This document shows, in pieces, positions 44,426 to 56,669 of a stretch of DNA of 64,000 nt (position 1 is its first letter; every line of letters starts with the position of its first letter). The notes below the pieces were generated by a model. The model had not been told where the DNA came from. It did no database searches and was given only the letters and a program-made list of their open reading frames with translations. The translations under genes were made by a program, and so were the position numbers. The stretch covers positions 80,101,501 to 80,165,500 of the forward strand of contig JAWZYU010000011.1 of assembly GCA_038380435.1 (NCBI GenBank), given 5' to 3'. The DNA is from Ryuthela nishihirai. Lineage: Eukaryota > Arthropoda > Arachnida > Araneae > Heptathelidae.

Positions 44426-44775
44426 AGGCGAGCAAAACAGCATTCAAACTGATATTTTCGTGAATAATTCGATATTTTCGAAATTCTATGCACCTAAACT
44501 ACACCTTAGCCATATAGAATCTTATATTACTAGTTGATGAATATAAGACATTAGATTGTCAATGTGACTGTAAATTCAAAACTTATTACACACCATATAG
44601 CTTTTACCTAAATGTTATATGTGGAAAACAGCGCTGTAACAGCTATTTCGATACATAAATTAATATTTTTCAAAATTCTTTGCAGCGAAAATAATTTTAA
44701 GGTATAGGATTTCTGTATCACGCTTTGATGGAAATAAATCATCAGATTGTCCCACTGACTGTATATATATATACT
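44426..44775 (+). repeat. Satellite, dimeric type, forward sense
   Basis: Nearly one A/B dimer in forward sense, joined to the arm-family piece at TTTTAGGCGAGCAAAACAG. Confidence 0.85.
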
Positions 44776-45120
44776 ATAAATGTTGGAAACTTACCAGTAG
44801 ATATTTAAATAATAAAATAAAAAAACGCACAATGATGTAAAGCTTTGCTGCTAAAATGATACTGCACTAATTCACACATGAACCAGATAGCTTTACTATT
44901 GTGAAATACTACGGGAATTCCCCGTGTTGTAAAATATAGGGGAATCCCCGTCCCCGTTGTTGCTAGTGTTACCAAAGGAATGAGATTAAAATATGAATTG
45001 AAATATATATGCAGCCAAATATACATTTTTACCAATTTTTGGAAATCCGTTATTTTATCAACCGTGTAAAACCGAAATCGTGTAAAACAAGTACCGTGTA
45101 AATCGGGAGATAAGTGTAAT
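44776..45120. other. Non-satellite insert at a satellite orientation switch
   Basis: About 345 bp of AT-rich sequence with ACGGGAATTCCCCGTG and GGGGAATCCCCG (short palindromes) and three CGTGTAAA repeats (about 45062-45100). Forward satellite precedes it and reverse satellite follows. No recognised gene. Confidence 0.65.
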
Positions 45121-48100
45121 CGTTTTTTATACGAAAATATCTGTTTTGAGCTGTTTTCCACGCATGAGACTAGGAAAAAGCTATTTGGTGTCATTTCCAT
45201 CAAGGCGTGATATAGAATGACATCTTACACCTTAAAAACATTTTCACTGTAAGGAATTTTGAAAAAAAAAATCGATTTATGTATGAAAAAAAAATCTATT
45301 TTAGCGATGTTTTCCACGAATAAGACATAGGTAAATGCTGTATGCTTTGTAATAACTTTTTAATATACAGTTTAATTGACAAAATAATTCTTTATGTTCA
45401 TTAACTGGTATTATATAATGAGATTCTATGGCTAAAATATACTTCAGGTGCATAGAATTTCGAAAATATCGAATTATTCACGAAAATAACAGTTTGATGC
45501 TGTTTTGCCTAAAACAACAGAGTATAAAGCTACTATTGTGCTAACGACTTTAGAAATGAGAGTAAGAGTTACAATCTGACGGTTTCTTTACATTAATTCT
45601 TGATATAGAATAACATCCTGTACCTTAAAAACGTCTTTAGAGCATAGAATTTTGAAAAAAATCGATTTATATATGAAAATAGCTGTTTCAGCGCTGTTTT
45701 CCACGCATAACAAATACGTAAAAGTTATGGGATGTGTAATGACTATTGAATTTACTGTCAGATCGAAAACCAGATGCTTTATACGAGTTGTTACTCGAAT
45801 TATATAATGAGATTCTATGGATAAAGTAGAGTTCAGTTGCATGGAAGTTCGAAAATTTCGAATTATTCACGAAAATATCAGTTTAATCGTAAAACAGAGT
45901 TAAAAGCTTTTCCTGTGCTAACAACTTTTGAATTTACAGTCACAGTGACAATCTGGTGGTTTATTTCCATCAAGGTGTGTACATTGATGATTCGATTCAA
46001 AAACTCGATTTATATATGAAAAATTGCTGTTTTAGCGCTGTTTTCCACGCATAAGACATAAGCAAAGGCTGTATGGAGTGTAATAATTTTTGAATTTACT
46101 GTCAGATTGACAACCTAATGCTTTATATTCATCAACTCGTATGATGTAATGAGATTCTATGGTAAAGCATACTTTAGGTGCATAGAACTTCGAAAATATC
46201 GAATTATTCACGAAAATATCAGTTTGAACATTGTTTTGGATGCGTAAAACAGTGGCCCTGTGACAACAACTTTTGATTTCACAATCAGAGTGACAATCTG
46301 ATGGTTTATTTCCATCAAGGCGTGATATGGAATGACATCCTATACCTTAAAATCATTTTCACAGCATAGAATTTTGAAAAAAATCGATTTATGTATGAAA
46401 CATAGCTGTTTTAGCTCTGTTTTCCACGCATAAGGTGTGTAGTAAGCTATATGGTGTGTAGTAACTGTTGAATTTACAGTCGGATTGACAAATCTAATCC
46501 TTTATATTCATGAACTCGTATTATATAATCAGATTCTATGTATATAGTGTAGGTGAATAGAATTATTCACGAAAATATCAGTTTGAACGCTGTTTGGCAC
46601 GCATAAAAGAGAATTAAAACTTTTTAAATTATACTCAGAGGGACAAATTTATGATTTTCATCAAGGCGTGATATAGAATCACGTGCTATATCTGATGTAT
46701 GCTATATCTGATGTAATGTATGTATCAAAATAGCTGTTTTATCGTTGTTTCCAGAATCACGTGCTATATCTGATGTATGCTATATCTGATGTAATGTATG
46801 TATCAAAATAGCTGTTTTATCGTTTTTTTACAGGCATAAGACATAGGTAAAAGATATATATATATATGGTTTGAATTACAGTCAGATTCGCAAGCTAAGG
46901 CTTTATATTTATCAACTCGTACTATAAAATGAGATTCTCTGACTATGTATGGCTTAGGTGCATAAAACTTTGAACATTTCGCATTATTCACGAATTATTC
47001 CTGTTTATTCGCATTATTCCTGTTTTAGCGCTGTTTTCCACGCATAAGACATAGGTATTAGTTTAGTAGTAGACATAAGTATTAGTTTAGTAAAGTTATA
47101 CCTGTTTTGAACGCCTAAAGCAGTGATAAAAGCTATTCCTGTGCTAACAACTTTTGAATTTACAGTCACAGTGACAATCTGGTAGTTTATTTCATTCAAG
47201 GTGTGATATAAAATGACATCCTAAACCTTAAAATCATTTTCACTGCATACAATTTTAAAAAAAACCGATCTATGTTTCAAAATACCTGTTTTAGCGCTGT
47301 TTTCCACGCATAAGACATAGGTAAACGCTGCTTTGTGTGTAGTAATTTTTGAATTTACAGTGACATTTAGAATTTAATGCATTATATTCATCAACTCTTA
47401 ATATATAATGAGATGTTATGGTAAAGTATACTTTAGGTGCATAGAACTTGGAAAATATCGAATTATTCACGAAAATATCAGTTGGAACACTCTTTTGCAC
47501 CCCTAATACAGAGGTAAGAGAGAATCTGATGATACACAGTCAGAGAGAATCTGATGGTTTATTTCCATCAAGGGGTGATATGTAATGACATCCTATACCT
47601 TAAAAATATCTTCACAGCATATAATTTTGAAAAAAATCGACTTTTGCAGGAAAGTAGCTGTTTTAGCGCTGTTTTTGAAGCATGAGACATTTGTAAAGCT
47701 ATACGGTGTGTAATATAACTTTTGCATTTACCATCGGATTGACAACCTAATCCTTTATATTCATCAACTCGTATTTTATGAGACCGCTAAACCATAGTTT
47801 AAGTGAATAGAATTTCGCAAATATAGAATTATTCACGAAACTATCAGTTTCAATGCTGTTTAGCAACTACTAAAACAAAGCTTAAAGTTATTCCTGTGCC
47901 AACAACTTTTGAATTTCAATCAGAGTGACAATCTGATGGTTCATTTCCATCAAGGCGTGATAGAGAATGACATCCTATACCTTAAAATCATATTCACAGC
48001 ATACAATTTTTAAAAATATCGACTTAGGTATGCAAATAGCTGTTTTAGCACTGTTTTCCACGCCGAACAAATACGTAAAAGTTATGTGGTGTGTAATGAC

Positions 48101-50780
48101 TTTTGAATTTACTGTCAGATTGACAACCTGATGCTTTATATTCAGCAAATCGTATTATATAATGAGATTCTATGGCTAAGGTAGAGTTTAGGTGCATAGA
48201 ATTTCGAAAATATAGAATTATTCACGAAAATATTAGTTTGAACCCAATATTGCACGCCTGAAACAGAGGTAAAAGCTATTCCTGACAACAACGTTTGAAT
48301 TTAAAGTCAGAGTGACAATCTGATGGTTTATTTCCATCAAGGCGTGATACGGAATGACATCCTATACCTTAAAGTCATCTTCACAGCATATAATTTTGAA
48401 AAAATCGACTTATGTAGGAAAATAGCTGTTTTAGCACTGTTTTCCAAATATAAGACATAAGTGAAGGCTATATGGTGTGTAATAACGTTTGAATTTACAG
48501 TCAAATTCGCAACGTAATGCTTTATATTCATCAAATCGTACTATATAATGAGATTCTATGGCTAATATATAGTTTAGTGTGATAGAATTTCGAAAATATC
48601 GAATTATTCACGAAAATATCAGTTTGAACGCTGTTTGGCACGCCTAAAACGGAGCTGAAAGTTGATCGTGTGCCAACAACCTTTGAATTTACAGTCAGAG
48701 GGACAATCTGATGGCTTATTTCCATTAAGGCGTGATATAGAATGACATCTAACAACTTTAAATCATTTTCACTGCATAGAATTCTGAAAAAAAAATCGAT
48801 TTATGCGTAAGAAAAATCTATTTTACTGCCGTTTTCCACGCAAAAGACATAGGTAAAGGCTGTATGGAGTGGAATAACTTTTGAATTTACTGTCAGATTG
48901 ACAAGTTAATGATTTATATTCATCAACTCGGATTATACAATGATATTCTATGGCTAAAGTATACTTTAGGTGCAAAGAATTTCGGAAATATCGAAATATT
49001 CACGAAAATATCAGTTTAAACGCTGTTTGGCACGCCTAAAACAGAGTTAAAAGCTGATCCTGTACCAACAACTTTTGAATTTACAATTATTGACAGAATC
49101 TGATGGTTTATTTACATCAAGGCGTGATATGGAATGATATCCTATACCTTAAAAATATCTTCACAGCATGGAATTTTGAAAAAAGTCTTTTTATGTATGA
49201 AAATACCTGTTTTAGCTCTGTTTTCCTCGCATAAGACGTTGGTAAAAGCTATATGGTGTATAATAACTTTTGAATTTACAGTGGGAACTAATGCAACTCT
49301 TATTATATAATGAGACTATGGCTAAAGTATAGTTTAGGTGCATAGAATTTCGAAAATATCGAATTATTCACGGAAATAACAGTTTCAACGCTGTTTTGCA
49401 CGCCTAAAACAGAATAGGAAGCTATTACTGAGCAAACAACTTTTGAATTTAGAATAAGAGTGACAATTTGATGCTTTATTTCGATCAGGGCTTAATATAA
49501 AATGACATCCTACACCTTAAAAACATTTTCACTGCATAGAATTTTGAAAAGAAAAAAAAAAGCGATTTATGTATGAAAATAGCTATTTTAGCACCTTTTT
49601 CCACGGATCAGACAGTAGTAAAAGCCATATGGTGTGTAATAACTTTTGAATTTACAGTCGGATTTACAACATAATGTTTTAGTTTCATCAACTCGTATTA
49701 TATACATTGAGATTCTATAGCTGAATTATAGTTTAGCTGCATAGAATTTCGAAAATATCTCATTATTCACGAAAATATCATTTTGAAAGCTGTTCAGCAC
49801 GCCTAAAACAGAGCTAAACGCTATTCCTGTGGCAACAACTTTTGAATTTGCAGTCAGAGCAACATTCTGATGGTTTATTTCCATCACGGCGTGCTATCGA
49901 ATGACATCCTATACCTTAAAATCATTTTCACTACATTTTTTTTTTTAAAATAAAAACGATTTATGTATGAAAACAGCTGTTTTAGCCCTGTTTTCCACGC
50001 ATAACACATAGGTAAAGGCTATATGTATATAACTCTTTAGCGTGCAAAACAGGGTTGAAACTGTTATTTTCGTGTATATATTCGTGTGCTGTTTTCGTGT
50101 ACTGTTATTTTCGTGCATTTATGTGTAATAACTTTTGAATTTACTGTCAGATTGACAACCTGATGCTCTATATTCGTCAACTCGTGTTGTACAATGAGAT
50201 TCTATGGCTACATTATAATTTAGGTGCATAGAATTTCGAAAATATCGAATTGTTCACGAAAATATCAATTTGAAAGCTCTTTTGCACGCCTGAAACAGAG
50301 CTTAAAGCTATTTCTCTCCCAACAACTTTTGAATTTTACACTCAGAGTGACAATCTGGTGTTTTATATCCATGAAGGCGTTATATAGAATGACATTCTAT
50401 ACCTCAAAAACATCTTCACAGTATAGAATTTTCGAAAAAATCGATCTTTATAGGAAAATATATGTTTTGAGCTGTTTTCCACGCATAAGACATACGTAAA
50501 AGCTACATGGTGTGTAATAACATTTGAATTTACAGTCGGATTGACAACCTGATCCTTTATGTTCATGATCTTGTACTATATAATTAGATTCTATGGCTAA
50601 TGTATAGTTTAGGTGCATAGAATTTCGGAAATATCGAATTATTCACGAAACTATCAGTTTTGAACGCTGTTTGGAAAGCCTAAAATAGGGCTGAAAGTTG
50701 ATCCTATGCCAACAATTTTGAATTTACAGTCAGAGGGACAATCGAATGGTTTATTTCCATCAAGGCGTGATATAGAAGTG
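45121..50780 (-). repeat. Satellite, dimeric (~390-bp) type, reverse sense
   Basis: A/B units with the same landmarks as at 32-38 kb; GAATTTCGAAAATAT landmarks at about 48196 and 48582 are 386 bp apart. All short frames here are repeat artefacts. Confidence 0.93.
46675..46830. repeat. 78-bp tandem duplication in satellite
   Basis: AGAATCACGTGCTATATCTG begins both 46675 and 46753, and the two 78-bp copies are nearly identical. Each itself contains GCTATATCTGATGTA twice. Confidence 0.9.
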
Positions 50781-51864
50781 GTAGCATAAATGAGAGTTCT
50801 GGGACAGTAAATGGGTTTACAGAATTCTGTGAAAATCCATGGGAAAAGTTATGGGGGTTGAGGGAAATAGTATGTTTCTTGTGGTTTTTTGTGAAAATAT
50901 GTTTGAAAATTAAAATAAACGGGGGTGTTTTTTTAGCATGTGAAAAACTAATTCAAGTTTTTTTTGGGAAGATGAGGTTTACACTAATTTGTGAATTAGT
51001 TTAAATGAATTTGGTGGAAATGAAGGTTGTGTGTATGAAAGAAAAAATGGGGTGATTTGTTGAGTTATAGTACACTTCACTGGATACAGCAGAATTCAAA
51101 ACTTTCTAAGTCCAAAGTATTAATTCTGTTATGAAAGAAGAATATTAAAAGTTTTATCCAAAAGTGAATAAATTTCTTATCATAGAAAAAATAATAAAAC
51201 TTTTAATCAAAGTCCAACTTTTATCTAAGCAACGTTCAAGTAATAATTTTGCTACAATAATATTAAAACATTTATTTAATAAAAGTCTAAAGTTAATAAA
51301 GTTAATAAATTCTGTTATGAAACCGAAACTTTGTGAGTGTATAATAATTTAACATAGTAGAATATTAAAATATTAATCTAATCAATGTTCAAGTATTAAT
51401 TTTGCTACAAAAGTATTAAAAATTTATCTAACTAAACTCTACGTAATAATTCCTGTTTTCCAGCTCTACAATTAAAGCTTTAGAATTAAATGTATTTAAA
51501 TCGTACTTACCTTAGATTGGGAATCTCTACCGAAAGGGGGCTCAAACTGACTTCGAATCGCTTGAAATCTTTCTTAAACACTCAACCGAAATTTGAAAAA
51601 CAAAACTGAATAAGTTTCTTATCATAGAACAACATTAAAATTTTTATCGACTCAATGTTCAAGTAATAATATTCTATCGTGGTGCAGTTTACACTAATTT
51701 GTGAATTAGTTTAAATGAATTTGGTGGAAATGAAGGTTGTGTGTATGAAATAAAAAATGGTGTGGTTTGTTGAGTTATCGTTTTGTTGAATACCTTTCAA
51801 AACGGGGCAAAGACCCGTTCCCCCGGTTTTGAAAGGTACCGTTAGTACCTTTCAAAACAGATAC
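50781..51864. other. Non-satellite interval with a 92-bp direct repeat and a hairpin
   Basis: GTTTACACTAATTTGTGAAT at 50977-51068 recurs at 51687-51778 (about 92 bp, few differences), bracketing roughly 620 bp of AT-rich DNA. TACCTTTCAAAAC (51791-51803) pairs with GTTTTGAAAGGTA (51826-51838), and a third copy lies at about 51847. No transposase is seen. Confidence 0.7.
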
Positions 51865-54800
51865 TCTCTTGTGGAAGTGGAGGGCTGCCAGTTTACTGTG
51901 GCCTACTGATCTGGACAATTATGGCTACTTTTCTTTTTTTTCTACCCTGCTGAGGAGTGGTCAACCACACAGGGTCCTGGTGCTGACCATATAAACCCAC
52001 TGGATTGCACAGGCTCTGAGCTTCATCTCCACCAGTGCTCCACAGTAGCTCTGGTGGGCTTCTGTGGAGGGAAAATCTACCGCTGTGTTTTCTGTTTGTT
52101 TGTGGGTTGACAGCCCAAGTGAATAGATTCACAGGATATGTTTATCAGCTGGTGGATAATCCTGAGCAGAGGTCATCGCAGGCACCTGAATTCTTTGTTT
52201 CTATTGACATCGTCAAATTCTACATTGGAGGAAGTCTTCCAGTGTAGATGGCTTCAGCCTTTAGTGGTGGGGGAACGGGATTTGCCCCGTGCTTGCGATT
52301 ACGGGGCTGTTTGATATTGTCGGCATTCCCTCTCTCAAGAAACATAGTTTCTTTAAACATCCCACTAACCATTTTTTATCCTTAAGTAGTTGGAATGTGA
52401 GGACTCGGCACAGAGCTTTTCCACTTGATGTCCTCACACAAGAATTCCACCATTAAAATTTAGATATTCTCGGCTTGCAAGAGACCAGATGGACAGATAA
52501 AGGTCAGATTCTTAAAAATAATCTTAAATTTATCTTTTCAGGGAGGGACGACAATAAGCATCACCAAGGCGTGGGTCTGCTTCTCAGCAGACACGCTAGT
52601 GATGCTCTTCTAGGATATGAGTGCATTAATGAAAGGTTTCTTACAGCAAAATTTCAGACAAATGTTATTTGCTGTTTTGCCCCCACTTAGGATGCCGATG
52701 AGGATGAAAAGGATAGGTTTTATGAACAACTTCAGGATATTTTGAATTCTGTCAAGAAAGGAGATATTACCCTTGTTCTTGGTGACTTCAATGCCAAAGT
52801 TGGTACTGACTCTGACCTTTGGGCAGGAGTAATAGGCCCTTTTGGTATTGGTAGCTGCAGGGTATTTTGGTATTGGTAGCTTACAACCTCTCCTACAGGT
52901 AGGTAAGTAAACTCAACGGATTCAGAATAACTAACACTTATTACAAACACTGCGACATACATAAGTACACATGGGTTTCCCCTGATGGGCTGCATAAGAA
53001 TATGATTGATTACATATTAATTAACAGCAAATGGGATAGTTCTGTTAGGAATTCCAGGTCATATAGGGGAGCAGAAATTGGATCTGACCATTACTTTGTT
53101 AAAAGTGTGTTGCAACTTAAACTTAAAAAGTGTTGTGCTAGGGTTAAAAAATTTACTTTTAATATTGAAGCTCTGAAAGACCAAGTTATAGCCAAAGCTT
53201 ACCATGATAGGTTACTTAGTCATTATGACAGTCATGATATGCTTACTACCGAAGTTGAGGAAGAATAGGATCATTTTAAACAGGCTTTTTTGGACACTAA
53301 CAGTACTCTTTTAGGAAAAAAATAGCAGAGGAGACATAATTATTTAAGTGCTAAGGCACTTGAGCTGATTTCGGAAAGAAGGAACTGCAGGAATGTCCTT
53401 AATCAATACCATACTAGTATTGATTAAGTAAGTATTACAGAGAACTTAATAAATGTGTAAAAGATCAGTTAGCTGCTGATAAGAATCTTTGGCTTGGTGG
53501 TTTGACTCACAAAGCCTAGGAAGCAGTTAGACAGCACAACAGCAGAGAGTAGTACCAGATAGTTAATGTTTTGTGTGGTAGAAAACGGACAGGTATACAA
53601 GGATTGAAGGATAAACAAGGTAATATAGAAGGTTAGGATTCTGTCATGGCTAGGTGGGCTGAGCGTTTTAGTGATGCTCTAAACAATGTAGTTAGTTCTA
53701 CTCCCATTGTTTGCAATGATGATAGATGCATTGGTGGCTTTATTGTTGGCCCTATGACACAATCTGAAGTTGTTTTGGCCGTTTCTAAACTTAAACTACA
53801 TAAATACCCAGGGGTAGATGAAATTACTACAGAAATACTTAGAGCTGGGAATGTTTCGGTTACCACTTGGATGACTGAAATTCTGAATATCTTTTATGAT
53901 AAAGGCATGGTTCCTAAGGATTTTACCAGAGCTATTGTTATCCCTATTTTCAAAAAAGGTGATCGCAGTTCTTATGATAACTATAGGGGTATCAGCATAC
54001 TCTCTGTTCCAGGTAAAGTTCTTTCCATGATTGTGCTTAATAGAATTAAGAATCTGGTTAATAGTCAATTGCGTGATGAGCAATGTGGATTCAGAAGTGG
54101 TAGGGAATGTGTGGATCAGATATTTTCACTTAGGCAGATTGTTGAGAAAAGTTTAGAGTTTCAGAAACCTTTGGTTGCTAGCTTTGTTGATTTCAAAATG
54201 GCTTTTGAATCTGTTGATCGTCATAATTTGTGATTGATTGTGAGATTATATGGTATCCCTGTCAAGTTAGTTAACATAATGAAAGCTTTCTATAGTAACA
54301 CTGAGTCATGTGTGAGAGTTGGTAAGGCTTGTAGCAATTGGTTTAGCGTTACTTCTGGTTCTCTTTAGCTTGGTTATTGTCTCCTTTTCTCTTAAGCTTG
54401 GTCATTGATTATGTTACGAGAAATTCACTTTAAAGGAAAGATTTTGGCCTTAAATGGACTGGAGATACTAAAATTTCTGATTTAGATTATGATGAGGATT
54501 TCGCCCTTTTGGCAAATGATATTGATGAGATCAACTCTTTCATTTGAGCTGTTGATGAGACTGGTAGTAGAGTAGGTTTGGTTATAAACAGAGAGAAAAC
54601 TAAAGTGATGAAAATTGGTCAGGCAGGCTGTGATTCAGTTAATCTGAATGGTTGCAGTCTTGAGCAGGTGTCACAGCTATGTAACAGATAATGGTGATGT
54701 CTGGCATGAGATTAACAGACGAATAGGGATTGCTGCCGGGACTTTTGAGAATCTAAGGAGAGTGTGGAGAAATAGGCGTGTATACACCTAAAGACTAAAA

Positions 54801-55313
54801 TTAGACTGCATAATAGTTTGGTACTTTCTAGGGTTAGTTATGGTAGTGGACACTTTTTAAACAAGATAACAAGAAACTAGATGCTTTTGATTCCAGATTC
54901 TTACGCAGTATCTTGGGCATTAGGTGGTTCAACTTTGCAACTAATGATGAGGTTAGGCAAAGGAGTTTGCAATCTCCTTTTAGCAGCATATTCTGCAGAG
55001 TTAGTTTGGTTTGGGCACGTTGGTTTGGTCATGTTGGTCCGTTGGTTTGGGCATGTTGGGTCCGTTGGTTTTTACATGTTGCACGTATGAATAATTATAG
55101 ATTGGCGAATAGGGTTATGAACACTGTGCCTAAAGGCCTCAGAAAGAAGGGGAGATCTAGGATGCGGTGGGCAGACAATGTCAAACAGGACCTTGTTAGA
55201 ATTGGTGTGCCAGGTGCAGCATATGCAGCTCAGGATAGACTTTAAATTGCACGGTCTGGTTGGACCTCCGTAGCCCATGGCTGCTTGAGGATGATGATAA
55301 TGATGATGATGAT
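51865..55313 (+). pseudogene. RTE-like LINE, copy D (near full length)
   Basis: Begins with a GC-richer leader of about 0.5 kb (51865-52380; no recognised ORF). Endonuclease: SSWNVRTRHRAF, LGLQETRWTDKG, GDFNAKVGTDSDLWAGVIGP, then MIDYILINSKWDSS and IGSDHYFVKS. RT: KYPGVDEITTEILRAG, IPIFKKGDRSSYDNYRGISI, EQCGFRSGRECVDQIFSLRQ, FVDFKMAFESVDRHNL. The GVRQGC block is replaced by a scrambled duplication (about 54345-54400) and the YADD site is mutated. The end block has a tandem expansion (about 55005-55080). 3' end: GGCTGCTTGAGG plus GAT-type tail. Many stops and frameshifts; inactive. Confidence 0.88.
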
Positions 55314-56475
55314 TTGCACGCTTAAAACAGAGGTAAAAGTTCCTGTGCCAACAGCTTTTGAATTTACTCTCAGAGTGACAATCTGGTGGTTTATTTGCAT
55401 CAAGGCGTGACATACAATGACATCCTATACCTTAAAATCATTTTCACTGCATATAATTTTGAAGAAAATTGATTTGTGTATCATAATAGCTGTTATAGTG
55501 CTGTTTCCCATGCATAAGACATAGGAGAAGGCTATATGGTGTGTAATAGCTTTTGAATTTACAGTGAGATTCACAACGTAATGTTTTTTTTCTTCAACTC
55601 TTATTATATGTTGAGATTCTATGCCTAAAGTATAGTTTAGGTGCTTAGAATTTCGAAAATATCGAATTATGTACGAAATTATCAGTTTGAACGCTGTTCT
55701 GCACTCCTAAAACAGAGCAAAGAGCTATTCCTGTGACAACCGCTTTTGAATTTACAGTACGAGTGACAATCTTATGGTTTATTTCCATAAAGGCGTGATA
55801 CAGAATGACATCGCATACCTTAAAAACATCTTCAGAGCATATAATTTTGAAAAAAATATCGATTTATGTATCAAAATAGCTGTTTTCGCGCTGTTTTGCA
55901 CGCATAAGACATAGGTAAAAGCTATTGGTGTGTAATGACTTTTGAATAATGAGATTCTATGGCTAAAATAGGTGCATAGAATTTTCTAAAATATCGAATT
56001 ATGAATGAAAATAACGGTTTTGAACGCTGTTTTGCAGGTCTAAAACAGAGCTAAAAGCTGTTCCTTGTGCTCTGTTTTAGACCTGCAATCCACTTAGAAA
56101 TTCAGAGTCCACTTATAAATTCAGAGTCAGAGTGAAAATCTTTTGGTTTATTTCCATCAAGGCATGACAAAGAATGACATCCTGTACCTTAAAAACATCT
56201 TCAATGCAAATTTCAAATTTTGAAAAATATCGACTTATTTATCAAATATCTGTCCTATCGGTGTTTTCCACGCATAAGACGTAGGTAAAAGCTATGTGGT
56301 GTGTAATGACTTTTGAATTTACAGTCATATTGACAAACTAATGCTTTATATTCATCAACTCGTAATGTGTAATGAGATTCTACATACCTAAGGTATAGTT
56401 TAGGTGAATAGAATTTCGAAAATATCAAATGTTTCAGAAAACAGTTTGAATGCTGTTTTGCACGCCTAATATATA

Positions 56476-56669
56476 TACCTCCTCAAGCAGCTGCTTGCCA
56501 CAGAGGTGTGACAAGAGCCTGTTAGTTTATATGCCATAATAGAAGGTCTGTGAGGATGGCAGGACCTCAGCAGAAAAACAACACACACAACCATGCCTTA
56601 CCCAGGGCTCGAATCCAGGTCCCATAGATCAGTAGCCAAGCGCGCTAACCACTCAGCCACGGGACGGCT
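56476..56669 (-). mobile_element. tRNA-derived SINE, copy 2 (duplicate of copy 1)
   Basis: Same insertion site, flanks and sequence as the copy at 32.5 kb, so it was copied with the surrounding 4.4-kb block rather than inserted independently. Confidence 0.88.

Noticed and set aside
46850..46870. TA microsatellite near 46857 as a feature
   Set aside because: Too short and within normal satellite variation.
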